A stretch of 64,000 nt of DNA, taken from NCBI RefSeq assembly GCF_910591885.1, contig NC_063286.1, forward strand, positions 3,348,001 through 3,412,000, written 5' to 3'. This DNA comes from Bombus terrestris (taxonomy: Eukaryota; Arthropoda; Insecta; Hymenoptera; Apidae). A model generated the notes under the pieces. It saw only the letters and a list, made by a program, of their open reading frames with translations. It was not told the DNA's origin and ran no database searches. The translations under genes were made by a program, and so were the position numbers. Below are positions 38,150 through 48,817 of this stretch, one piece after another (the stretch's first letter is position 1; every line of letters begins with the position of its first letter).

Positions 38150-39300
38150 GTATTTCGTAAACATAACCGTAGCATTCACGAAGAAATACCTTGCAGGAAT
38201 ATTTTTCGACACGATATGAAAATTAACTAAATATATTCGATTTTTGATTAAAGCTAGTTTGTCATTAAGGAATATTACAATTTAAGCAACACCCGGTATA
38301 TGAATACGTCAACAAGACAGGCATAATGTTATCTAAAATTAGCTCAAATTTCGTAAACATGAACGTAGTAACATGGACGAAGGAATACCTCGTAGGAATA
38401 TTTTTCGACACGATATGAAAATTAACTAAATATATTCGATTTTTGATTAACCCTTTGAGTGCTGAATACTCACGGCCTATGCCGTCCGTACGGACGGCGC
38501 GCGTCTAGCGCGACGATCGCTGTGGGCGGAATACTTTTTCGTTAGACCGAGCTCTGTTGATTGGCTATTCAAAGCGCAAATCGTAATAAGTTATGGTAAT
38601 TCTTTTGCGCGAGATTAAACGATTCAAGAGCGTTACTTTTTAGTTATTTTTAATTATTTATTATAAACGTTGAAGTTTACAGTTAACTAGAATTTGGGTA
38701 ATAAACTAGAAAACAATAAACTAGAAAACTAAATTTAGTAAATATAACGCGAGTTAATAATTTAGTTGTGTGTGAAAAATTCAGTGCTTGAGGAAACTAA
38801 GAAAACCAGATGTACAGTTTTCTTACAAGTGGTGACCGCTTCAACAATAACGAGCCACTATTGGCATTTGTTTACTGCCGTAAGGAATGCATTTATATTT
38901 GTTTCACGCGAACGTAATAGTATTACTTGTGCGTAGATGTTGGGAAAAATTGAAAGACCCATATATGCGTCCTTAGTCCATGCCGGGCGCTTACAGAAAA
39001 CGCATATATGTGTCCTTAGTCCACACCGATAGCTTTCGCCAGACGCCTATATGCACCCACAGCACTCGGAGGGTTAAAGCTAGTTTGTCATTAAGGAATA
39101 TCACAATTTAAGCAAGACCCGGTATATGAATACGTCAGCAAGACAGGCATAATATTACCTAAAATCAGGTCAAATTTCGTAAACATGAACGTAGTAACAT
39201 AGACGAAGGAATACCTCGTAGGAATATTTTTCAACACGATATGAAAATTAAGAAAATATATTCGATTTTTGAATAGATATGGTTTTTCATAAAAGAATAT
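38150..39300. repeat. tandem array of about 196-bp units, split by an insertion
   Basis: The block TTTCGTAAACAT starts at 38153, 38349 and 39175. The first spacing is 196 bp. The second is 826 bp, which becomes about 199 once the 623-bp insertion and its TTAA duplication are removed. Units share ACCTCGTAGGAATATTTTTC and AAGCTAGTTTGTCATTAAGG. Related fragments lie at 27.58-27.65 and 59.88-60.00 kb. Confidence 0.9.
38451..39073 (+). mobile_element. piggyBac-type non-autonomous element, 623 bp
   Basis: The ends are CCCTTTGAGTGCTG and CAGCACTCGGAGGG, a 14-bp inverted repeat with mismatches, flanked by TTAA at 38447-38450 and 39074-39077. It has no transposase frame. Near the right end are two copies of a CATATATG(C/T)GTCCTTAGTCCA motif. 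The empty site is visible in the neighbouring tandem unit (TTAA at 38248-38251). A second copy, in reverse orientation, is at 60004-61256. Confidence 0.9.
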
Positions 39301-40299
39301 TATTGGTATTAAGAAATTGTTAACCTCAATTTTTGTATTCGGATCATTCGCCTATTACCGTATTATTTTTCTTCTATGCAAACATTGAAATTTAGCAATA
39401 CCCGACCTTAATGAGAATACTCACCTGCATGCCAATATGACTTCTAATAATCGACCATTTTTAGTACCTCAATTATGTCCCATATATCACTATTTGCAAA
39501 AGATTATTTCAAAATAATATTTTCGGAAGATACATCGTAATTAAACAGCAGATATCTTCGTGTTTATAAAAAGAATTTGAAGATACAAAAATGCACGGAT
39601 TATACGAAATATGCAAAAATATATAAAATATCGAAAACGTATTCGTTATAGTATCTCGGGAATAAAGCAAATTTCTACGTAGGTGCTAATTTCTGAATTA
39701 TGTTCAGAAAAGCATAAATTTGCATAAAATTACGCAGTTTACTCGTTGCCTAAAATCAACCGATATTTTCCTTTACGTTGCAAAGTAAAAGAATAACAAA
39801 GTTGAACAATGGGGAGAATCTTCGGGTGACGATCGATCGATCGATCGATCGATCACACGCTCGACGCTAGGCTGCACGCGAGACAGAAGTGGGCCAATAT
39901 TAGCCTACATTTCACCGTAAATCGAGGCTGGCGTAATCGCAGACCGATCGACACGAAGGATTTTCCATACTAATCTGCGCCGCGGAGGGGAAGTTAAAAC
40001 GCCATAAATTACCGGGACGGTCTACGACGACTGCCATGGCAGACAAGCGCGATCCAACGAGGGATTAGAGCGCCGTCTTGATAAGGCGTTTACGTCCTTC
40101 GTGGCTCTTACGTGAAACGACAACGACGATCAGCCTTTAACGTCCTCGACGAAAAGCCTTTTGACTTTTCCAGTCGCGTTTATCCCGGTCTTCGATTCGT
40201 CGATGCAACTGAATGGAAAATTCCACCGTTTCGGATTAACCAGCGTTGCGTAAAATCGAATTAGTTTCCAGCTAACCATTCGAAAGGTCAGCTTCCTTA
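39301..40299. other. non-coding; GATC microsatellite at 39831-39854
   Basis: AT-rich DNA, then a run of six GATC tetranucleotides followed by a GC-richer patch (39.86-40.30 kb). No exon supported. Confidence 0.45.
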
Positions 40300-41149
40300 A
40301 ATCGCCCGCCAATTGTATTTCGATCTTCGCATCGATATCGTTCGAAACAACGTGCTTCCGTGGTTTATGAAAATGATTCGAGGAAAGCGGATATGAAAGG
40401 ACAGAAGTATCTTGTTCACGTATTCATATACCGGGTCTTGCTTAAATTCAGCATCTAACTAACCTAAAAAGTATCTGTGAGAATAGCTTGAAAATAATTT
40501 CAAGATCATCAATTCAATTTTGCGTGTCTATATCTATTTCTTCTATTATGTGTATGATGTTTTAAGCGACATTAAGACGAATTGAAGATAACTTTGCAAC
40601 GATGTCGTTTGCGGCGTTAGTAGCTTTTCAAAATCTTCAGTAGCAATAGAAAAAAATTATAAAAAAATAATTTATTAAAAAGTAAACGTTCCTAAAAAAA
40701 GTTCTGCGTTCTAAAAAAAAGTAAAAGCGTTCTGCGGGACACTAGCCAATTTCCTTTGCAATCAACGGCTAGAATTGCAAATTTTAGGTTATAGCGTATG
40801 ACATGTCCAATTTTTAGAGATTCGTACTTCATTGAAGATCAGAAATTAATAGAAAGCGGGTATATCATCAATTTATTATGATTTTGCCATTACATGCTCT
40901 GAATAACAAAAATACTCCCGTGGCGTCCTCAGTAAAACATGTGATTTCAGCGTGGCAGTCAAAGTGCTAAAAATAAGAAAAAGTTAGAAACAAGAAGTGT
41001 ACTGACCTTTACAAAATTTCAAATTGGATGATACGTTTTTTAGTATTTGTATATATACAATATATATATATACGTTTATAATACGTTGTATATGTGTATA
41101 TATATACCTTTCCAAAACTTCAAATTGACATGATACGTTTTTTAGTATT

Positions 41150-41188
<39 letters not shown>

Positions 41189-41994
41189 GATTATGATACT
41201 TTGTATATTTGTGTGTATATATATGTATACAAATACTAAAAAACGTATCATGCCAATTTGAAATTTTATAAAGGTCAGTACACTTCTTGTTTCTAACTTT
41301 TTCTTATTTTTAGCACTTTGACTGCCACGCTGAAATCACATGTTTCACTGAGGACGCCACGGGAGTATTTTTATTATTCAGAGCATGCAATGGCAAAATC
41401 ATAATAAATTGATGATGTAAGACAACATTCTTCCACAATGGACCGTTTATCTTATTGGTGGTCATTGGTGACCACCGTGGCGCTTTGGTAACATTTGATA
41501 GCGACATATCATAACAAGGCTTCGTTTATTTCAACAAACCATTCGCATTCGTTGTTTCGCCTCAAGCAAAACATGTAGAATATATCGTTGAAACGTGTAG
41601 AAGATATTAGTAAACAGTATTTATTCATTATACGTAATAGTATGTTCGCACTTCTAACATGAATTATATGATTATAAAGCAGCATTCACGATTATTTTCT
41701 AAGGTGTGTTTATAATAATATTCGTAGATTAGCCGTCAAAGATATGGACGCAAGCACAGTGCACAGTTAGATGCAAGATTTGTCCTCATTTTCTTTTTAT
41801 TCATATTCTAATGATTGAAAATGTTTAATCGTTCAATGGGGCATTTTTTATTACAAAATGTCTTCTATTTATCGATTATATTCAAAATGCACTAAATGTC
41901 GATTCTTATTCAACTTTTACAATTGTAAGAAGCTGAAGCGCTTCGATCACAGGAGAAATCGTGGCCATATATGACCCACGTGGCGATTAAAGTG
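40300..41994 (+). repeat. piggyBac-type repeat family, copy B with foldback
   Basis: It starts with sequence shared with copy D at 62.49 kb (GATCTTCGCATCGAT, AACAACGTGCTT, CAGAAGTATCTTGTTCACGT). It passes through the common block ending AATTAATAGAAAGCGGGTAT, then enters a long foldback. The inner TTAA-type piece is 41314-41994, from CACTTTGACTGCCACG to GTGGCGATTAAAGTG. It is followed by TTAA (41995-41998) but preceded by a mutated TTAG. Confidence 0.75.
40866..41417. repeat. long inverted repeat (foldback), arms about 190 bp
   Basis: The left arm, about 40866-41056, and the right arm, about 41224-41417, are reverse complements with only a handful of mismatches. Both contain the internal terminal-repeat sequence CGTGGCAGTCAAAGTG and AACAAGAAGTGTACTGACC. 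The spacer holds TA-rich microsatellite DNA (long TA run 41152-41187) and a third partial copy of the arm end (41106-41150). Confidence 0.9.
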
Positions 41995-43514
41995 TTAAAT
42001 GATTGAACGTGACCGTTGATAGAGCGTAAATAGAATATTATCAGGCGATGAAATTAATTTTCTGAAACTAATATTACAATGACATTTGCAATTATTCGGT
42101 TTTATTTATAATTATGTCGAAGGATTTAAATGGATTCGAAAGTGGAAAAGGAGTACAGTTAACTACTTGATGGAATGCGTCAGCAAACCTTGGATCAATT
42201 ATAATTACTGTTTTAATCCACATTATAAATTCGTAACGTAAATCCATAGCGTAGGAACTGTCAAGAATTGATTTTACATTTCGTGGCTGCTATTATTAGT
42301 AGAATACATGGTTATTTATGGCATGTGGTTATCGTATGTTCTAGGGATTCAGTCTGTTCATTCTATCTTACCCTTATTATCCGTGTTCATCGTTCCGCAT
42401 CGCTACACAAGCAATAAACTGTGAGAGTAAATAGGCAACTATTCTAAGTACAATAAATCTTCAAAAACCGAACCTGACCTAATCTCACTAAAAGAAACTT
42501 AAGATTTAGCATATCTCTATTTATATCTGCTGCCTGTGAAGAAAGGACTGTAAAATTTGGGTAGCAATTATGAAATTGGGGGTAGATTTTTTCACTAACA
42601 CACTGAACAATGTCACTGAAAATTCCAATTTTTCTAAATATAACTCGAAAAATATTGTTATATTTATGGCTAGGGTAATTTCATTTATGGCTAGGGTAAT
42701 TCTATCTATGGCTACGGTAGTTTTATTTATATTACATTTTGTTTTTTATATTAAAAAAAGTATTGTGCTTTAAATATATATTGCATAGTATATAGCATAT
42801 TATATATTATATATTATAATATATATTTTTGCATAGATATGTATATATAGTTTACATATTATATGCATTCTCTGTATTTTTCCCAAATTCGAAAATATTC
42901 CATAAATGCATAAAAATTTCCAGTGTATTCATTATAAAAAAAAAAAAGAAAGAAAAATGCAGAACTATAGATTTTTCTATAGAAAAAGTCGGTCTAGATT
43001 CTAAGAATGGAATCAATGAAAGAAACAGTGGCAAACTGTGGTTTTTCTGTTGAGCCACCCCCTCAACCCCCTATGAACAGAACACGATATTCTTTTTCCT
43101 TCAAGCAACGATTTTTGTCCGTAGAACGGTTCAACGTGGAAAAAGAGAGCGTTCGCTCGTCGACGAGACGGAAGAGTGGGTGGAGGAGGCAGTGGCCAAG
43201 GGGGTGGTATAGAAAGGTTGGTTGGAAAACCGGTGGCGCGAGCCTGCAGACAGCTCTCAGCGCGGAAGGAAAATAGCCGATACCGTTAGAAGGGAAAACC
43301 AAGAAGAAAAGAGAAAATAGACGAGGGGGCAAGGGGTGCAATGGTAAAGAAAAAGAGAATGTTGGATGTTACCGGGCAACGGGAATAGCCGTGGAATGAC
43401 GCTGATCAATTTTTCGCTTTGGTGTCTGGGAAGCTGGACCGTGAACCGATTCCGCATCGTTTCTGCTGAGATTTATTCCCAGTTGTCATGAAATAAAAAT
43501 AAATCAGAATTCCC
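41995..43514. other. non-coding; small triplicated 21-24 bp motif
   Basis: At about 42662-42725 the motif ATTTATGGCTAGGGTAATT occurs three times with small changes. A GC-richer patch at 43.04-43.46 kb has overlapping frames on both strands and no recognised protein. Confidence 0.45.
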
Positions 43515-43720
43515 AACTATTTGATGTATTTGACAATCGGTTGACGCCCGAGATGTATAAAATTTGTTTTTCCACGAGATGACTTTTAATTGGAAAAACG
43601 TAAGATAATAGAGGAACTGGAAAAATGTCATTTCCATAGAAAAATAATAATTGCATATGCATATGCATATGCATAATGCATATTCCGTATTGAAAATGTA
43701 CATTTACAAATGTTCGCATT
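43515..43720 (+). repeat. paired dispersed repeat upstream of zen exon 1
   Basis: About 200 bp containing TTTGTTTTTCCACGAGATG, CTTTTAATTGGAAAAA and AAAATGTCATTTCCATAG. It recurs in the same orientation in the zen intron at about 45765-45980. A TGCATA microsatellite at about 43655-43680 is specific to this copy. Confidence 0.85.
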
Positions 43721-44033
43721 TTAAACAATTTTGAACATTTAAAATTTTTCATAAAGCTACACTATATTTAAATTTCATTTAAATGTAGTGGCTTACAATA
43801 TTCAAGTAAAATTACTTGACATTTTGATGAACGTCGAGTTACAGAATATTTGAACGCAATTATGAAAATATACAGTTACAAAATATCCCTTAGTTGAATT
43901 GTATTTGTGAATTCATCACGGGGGGCCCGGTCATTGTTTACATGCAACAGGATACCTGAGAGACAGTATTATCCTAAATTCTGGATTAGCAATTCTGAGC
44001 TTATCACTCTGTCATCTCGTAATTTGTCTAACC

Positions 44034-44342
44034 TTGACTAGATCGAAGAAGTTGATAGAAAAATTCTTTAAGATTATTGCGAGGCGAGAGAAAAATTATT
44101 CGAGAAATAAGACGAAGTCCAGGAAAATGAAGCAAATACGAAAACAACGTCAACTTGCCCTAAAAAATTTATTTATAAAAATAGTTTTCCAAGAACACAA
44201 TATTTATTGGAGAAAGAAAACAGTTAAATCGAATGGACGATCAGGTGTGCGAGAAATAATACAAGATACAAAAAGAATATTCCAAGATCATTCCAGATTA
44301 TTCCAAATATTCCAGACTCACTGCAAGATGTTATTTGTATAA
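44034..44342 (+). other. open frame with faint homeobox-like stretches (speculative)
   Basis: A 102-codon frame rich in Lys and Arg. Two short stretches recall the zen homeodomain in the right order: LIEKFFK (zen VLEKEFN) and LFIKIVFQ (zen RQIKIWFQ). The spacing between them is 10 residues too long, and the rest does not align. The region lies between a repeat shared with the zen intron and zen itself, so a decayed duplicate is conceivable. Chance similarity in A-rich DNA is more likely. It ends in several ATTCCAGA-like repeats (about 44278-44320). Confidence 0.12.
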
Positions 44343-44568
44343 AGTAATAAAATTGTATTAGGGGCATACACGTTTTTATGGGCTCTACGTTACTGCTCTA
44401 AGTTATTCAACGATAAGAGGATTAGTGAAAAGTTTTGTACAGCCTATTGTCTGGGAAATTCTAAGCGATGACTACTTTGTCCCCTCAGGCCCCAATTGCA
44501 GTAGATCGAGTGTGGTCGACAACGCCCCCAAAAGGCAAAAGGGTTTACCTTCGGAAAATCGATGGTTC

Positions 44569-44636
44569 TGATTGGTTGGGCCCGATGGGCAGCTAGAAAC
44601 TATAAATTGGCAAGAAATACTTCGACTTTATTCAGT
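44569..44636 (+). promoter_or_regulatory. zen: zen core promoter: CCAAT, TATA, Initiator
   Basis: TATAAATT at 44601-44608 lies 33 bp before the A of TCAGT at 44632-44636, the arthropod initiator. This gives a predicted start site at 44634 and a 5' untranslated region of about 102 nt before the ATG at 44736. An inverted CCAAT box (ATTGG) sits just upstream at about 44569. The spacing is canonical for focused developmental promoters. Confidence 0.75.
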
Positions 44637-44735
44637 AGTGCCTAAAACTTTACCTAGTGAAGATTTCAAGTAAACTAAGTAGAGAACTAGTCGAAAAATA
44701 GTTGCCATTTCGAAGACATCAGCAAAGCAAGGGAG

Positions 44736-45492
44736 ATGAACAATTATCCATCGGAGAATAACATGGCCGGCAACAACTCGCCTATGTCGTCGAGGAGCAT
44801 CGAATCTTCATCCGTTTCGCCTGCATCCAGCTACAATAACGATTACTACGCTACATACCAGAATAGCTTGCCTGTATACTATAACGGACAAATCTTGTGG
44901 GAGATGAACGGGCGCAGGAACGATATGTGGATGAACGAAGGACGAATGGAATACATGCAGCATATACAGGCAACAACGCAACAGAGACCGGGAATAACGC
45001 AACAGGCACCGGCAATAATGCAACAGGCACCGGCAATAATGCAGCAGGCACCGGCAATAATGCAGCAAGCACCGGCAATAATGCAGCAGGCTCCGGCAAT
45101 AGTGCAACAGGCACCGGAAATAATGCAACGGGCACCGGCAATAGTGCAACAGGCACCGGCAATAGTGCAACAGGCACCGGCAATAATGCAGCAGGCACCG
45201 GCAATAATGCAGCAGGCACCGGCAATAGTGCAACAGGCACCGGAAATAATGCAACGGGCACCGGCAATAGTGCAACAGGCACCGGCAATAATGCAGCAGG
45301 CACCGGCGATAGTGCAACAGATACCGGCAACAATGCAACGGGCACAGGCAACGACGCAACAGGCACAGGCAACGACGCAACGGGCACAGGCAACGATGCA
45401 ACAGGCACAGGCAACGATGCAACAGGCACAGGCAACAGAGCAGCGCAGTGGAGTTCCTACTGTAGCAAGGAGGAATTTGTCATCAGCCAAAG
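44736..45492 (+). CDS. zen: zerknüllt (Hox3-class homeobox), exon 1
   Basis: First coding exon of the insect Hox3/zen transcription factor: 252 codons plus one base. The start is the first ATG after the predicted start site, with G at -3. Residues 1-80 are Ser, Asn and Tyr rich. Residues 81-234 are about 22 heptads of the type MQQAPAI, drifting to MQQAQAT at the end. No YPWM hexapeptide is seen, consistent with insect zen, which has generally lost it. The exon ends ...GCCAAAG before GTATTT, a good donor, in phase 1. Joined to exon 2 the frame stays open through the homeodomain to the stop. In insects zen acts in the nucleus and patterns or maintains extraembryonic tissue. That role is family knowledge, not shown here. 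Confidence 0.9.
44976..45437 (+). repeat. zen: coding minisatellite, 22 units of 21 bp
   Basis: Units of the type ATGCAACAGGCACCGGCAAT encode Gln/Ala/Pro/Ile heptads in zen exon 1. The block VQQAPEI-MQRAPAI-VQQAPAI occurs twice (units 7-9 and 13-15), so a multi-unit duplication also took place. Because the unit is a multiple of three and lacks stops in most frames, long shadow frames appear on both strands. Confidence 0.95.
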
Positions 45493-45764
45493 GTATTTAT
45501 CTTGAAATTTATTTGTTTTTGTAGAACTCAATTTCCTTCGGATGGTTAAGTAACGTTTAGTTGATCTTTGAAATTGTTCTGATTTAAAAGAATTATTTTT
45601 ACTTCATATTCTTACAAATTCAAATTAATTCTTCGCAATCCTTTCCGGAACAGAAGAGTGTAGTATAGGTTTTCGTTTAGATCAATTTAGAAGTGTGAAT
45701 AATTTCTATACCGAATTGTTAAAAATATTTGGAGAATTTTTATCTAATAGAAAATTTGGTTAAA

Positions 45765-45980
45765 CAACTATCCATCGGTTGATGCTCGAAATGTATAACA
45801 TTTGTTTTTCCACGAGATGGCTTTTAATTGGAAAAATGTAAGATAATAGAGAAATTGGAAAAATGTCATTTCCATAGAAAAATAATAAACGTAGATATCT
45901 GAATCGGTAGATTATTACAGATGAAAAAATTATACATTGCATATTCCATATTGAAAATTTACATTTACAAATGTATATAA
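45765..45980 (+). repeat. paired dispersed repeat in the zen intron
   Basis: Second copy of the repeat at 43515-43720, same orientation, about 2.25 kb downstream and on the other side of exon 1. Shared blocks include TTTGTTTTTCCACGAGATGG and TGGAAAAATGTCATTTCCAT, then GCATATTCC..ATTGAAAAT..ACATTTACAAATGT. Confidence 0.85.
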
Positions 45981-47866
45981 TATATAATATTTAGATTTGT
46001 AGATCTAACGTTTCTTAAAATATCATAATATCCACGTAAATGAGGTTTATTAAAAAAGTTTACTTTTATTTTATTAATCTTGTTCATAAAAATTGTCCAC
46101 TTTTATATCATCAATCTCGTTCATAAAAATTGTTCACTTTTATTATATCAATCTTGTTCGGTTAAAATATTTATATATCTACTAGTGCTCATTTAACGAA
46201 GCATTTAAAATAGTACATTTTCTTTATTTGTGGATAGAAAATAGGTAAAATTAACGCAGGTTTAAAATTAGCCGATTACAAAGGAAAAGAAAACACGCGA
46301 ACGTTTTTATTTGATAGGTAAAATTACACAGTAACGTTAAACAAGAACGTCCGACGCCGTCACAGATTCTACAGCAAATAGACGTTCCTGTAGACATTAT
46401 TGAATCAAGTTTGATTAACGAGCTGCCCATTTAGGAGACTTTAGTCTCGAGGGATTATAAAACGGCGCTCTCGTCCCGCTTGCTCGTCGATGCTCTACAT
46501 AGGTTTACATAAAACAGAGTCACCAGATGATGGACTGCTATCCTTGGGTCAGTGGTGACACGTTTATTGGTTGCGAAAATACACCTTAATTATCTCGATA
46601 TCATAGTTTTCAGCTTCATTGAAAATTCTTCATTTCGACAAATTTTGTATTTGAAAAATCTTCTCTATCCTTAAGAAAATTTTGTCTAATCATATTTAAA
46701 TCAGGGGATGACTCCTTCTTCGAATATTTCCTTATCGTTTCTATGTTTCAAGAATTTTGATGAAATTAGCTTATCAACGAGGTCGATAGACAGATAACGT
46801 CCTTATCATGTTCGTCACTAGCTTCACGATCGAGCGTGTTTCTACGTTCGTGGTTCAATCAGAATGTGAAAATCCGGCGTCCATTTTCGACGATAACGTT
46901 TCCCCGAATGTTACGAGAATGTTTCTTCCCCTCAGGGCATCGATATACCCAGAAATACCTAAAGAACATGCAGTTCGCATCGCATGTCGCAATAGGCTGT
47001 TGACGTATCGATAGACGCAGATAAAATATCGAAACGTGCACACGTGTTTAATTATGTACAAATTTCTATCCGTCGCTTTCGATCAGTTTAGTAGGTTGCA
47101 CAGGAAAATAAGGAATTCTATTTCTTTTCATTCATTGAAGTCTCCGATAGAGCGTTCGAGTCTTCTACAGGTACAGAAAGTGTTACCTGGATCCACATAA
47201 TTTTCAAACAAATTTCAATTCAATCATGAGAAACGACAAAGAATTCGAACAGTAAAAAGAAAGAGGAAATCATAAATATACTATATCTATAATAACTATG
47301 AATTAAATGGGGGACGATAATTTTTGGGATAGTTTCAATTTCATAGCACATTTTCCGTCGATTATTTCCGTTTTTCACAGCTTCCCTGGCAGAGTCAGGT
47401 TGCGTCAGACAACGTCGTTTATCAATCATCGATCGACAAATTGTCGCGTGCGAGCCTCGCGACCTCAACGACTAGGCGGTTCTCTTTGTTTCATCTGTGT
47501 CATTGACGAATCGTATTTGCTTGTAAATTCACGCCAGGACCATTTAATCCAATAACACGGCTTCAGTGTTGAGCCTTTGAGTCGCACAGCGGGAACATAG
47601 CCACCTCGTGAGCTGACGAGTTTCCCACTGAGCGACCCTTGACACCTTCTCCATTCGCATTCTCCGGACGATTCCTGTTTCTACGTGGAAATTATATTTC
47701 TATCCCGTCGGAGTTACACATTCAAAGAATCTTACGTGAACAATTCGTTGAAACTACAAGTTCTTTGCTAAAAAGATAATCGACTTACAATTATAAAACT
47801 TTCATTTAAAAGTTATATTTTCACCGTGTTATAATCGCGAATGTATATTGTATATGTCGTACATGT

Positions 47867-48519
47867 TGTTATGCCCCGAGGCTTACTAACCGGCCATGTT
47901 TTTAACCGTCTCCCTTGGCACCACACTATCGCAGACAGATCGTCTTACATGACCGGCGAGATATACACAAAGCATCGATAAACACATAGTTGTCGTCAAG
48001 CAGCGAGTTCTAGAAAACATCGTTTCGCCTTTCGTCCGTTAGTTTGTTTACGCAAAAAAAGTGGTATACGTGATCACAGGCTTAAACTGTTGCGGGACCC
48101 GAGCGTGGTGGGGATCGTCTCCCAGAGAAGACAAAGAACAAAATCGAAGGGCAGTCAGTATGATTTGAGGATTCAAACCGAATACGTCGAGAGGTTTAGA
48201 GAAATAAAATCTAGATCGCTTAGTCAAAGAAATAAGTGGAGAAATATGATACAGTCGAGTGGAATTATAAAATAAACTAGTTATATCATCGTTAAATCAT
48301 TTGTAATGTGTTAATTATAATTTTAAATTTCGTTAAAAGTAGAGGCGTATATTAACTCCGTTAACTCAGTGTTAAACTCATTTCAACTACCCCTGTTATC
48401 CTAATCGAAACAGGGGAACGACAGATTCGCGGCGTTGACTATTAGAATCATAACGAGAATTTACGCCTCTCGCTGACGCGTTTCTTCGCGATCGCGTGTC
48501 TCCGCGAACGGTCGTAACA
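47867..48519 (-). mobile_element. solo LTR in the zen intron, 653 bp
   Basis: It reads TGTTATGCCCCGAGG...GGTCGTAACA on the + strand, so the LTR is in minus orientation relative to the copy at 60263-60906. A perfect 5-bp target duplication, CATGT, lies at 47862-47866 and 48520-48524. Along its length it aligns with the reverse complement of the other copy, for example CAGATCGTCTTA, GTCAAGCAGCGAG, ATACGTGATCA and GCGATCGCG. No gag, pol or env sequence remains, so it arose by LTR-LTR recombination. The superfamily (Gypsy or BEL/Pao) cannot be told from the LTR alone. Confidence 0.85.
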
Positions 48520-48817
48520 CATGTTCACAATGTGTAAGTATAATCTTAAAAAAAAAGAAAAATAGTCGGTTTGAAAGAAAAATTTCTTGTGAAAGAAATG
48601 GTCAACTTATTTTTATAAATTCTAAGCTATTTCCAAATAGACGAAAATTATTTCTTTATCATATAGAAATTAGAAATATAAAATCTTCTAAATCAGAACA
48701 ATTCTACTATGAATTCCTATTCTTATAAATTCCGAAAACTCTAATTTCCCTAACTATAATTTTTAATACATCTTCTCGGACATATTCATTAAATAAAAGA
48801 TACGTTTTTAATTTCAG

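Larger units (their letters stand above)
45493..48817 (+). other. zen: zen intron, 3325 bp
   Basis: It starts GTATTTATC and ends with a pyrimidine-rich stretch and acceptor (TTTTTAATTTCAG). Donor and acceptor are both phase 1, and the codon across the junction is GAA. The intron holds a dispersed repeat (45765-45980), a small threefold AT-rich repeat at about 46065-46165, GC-richer DNA at 46.8-47.7 kb, and a solo LTR at 47867-48519. No other exon seen. Confidence 0.85.

Noticed and set aside
39180..39280. Possible CRISPR-like array in the 38-39 kb repeats
   Set aside because: Units are about 196 bp and nearly identical throughout. There are no short repeats with unique spacers, and the genome is eukaryotic.
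44808..45505. Four further long open frames across zen exon 1, on both strands
   Set aside because: They are shadows of the 21-bp coding minisatellite. Only the frame from 44736 splices in phase to the homeodomain.
47155..47185. TCTACAGGTA resembling part of a Hox-cluster microRNA
   Set aside because: The match is only to a short core. The seed of the known miR-993/miR-10 arms is not matched and no hairpin partner was seen.
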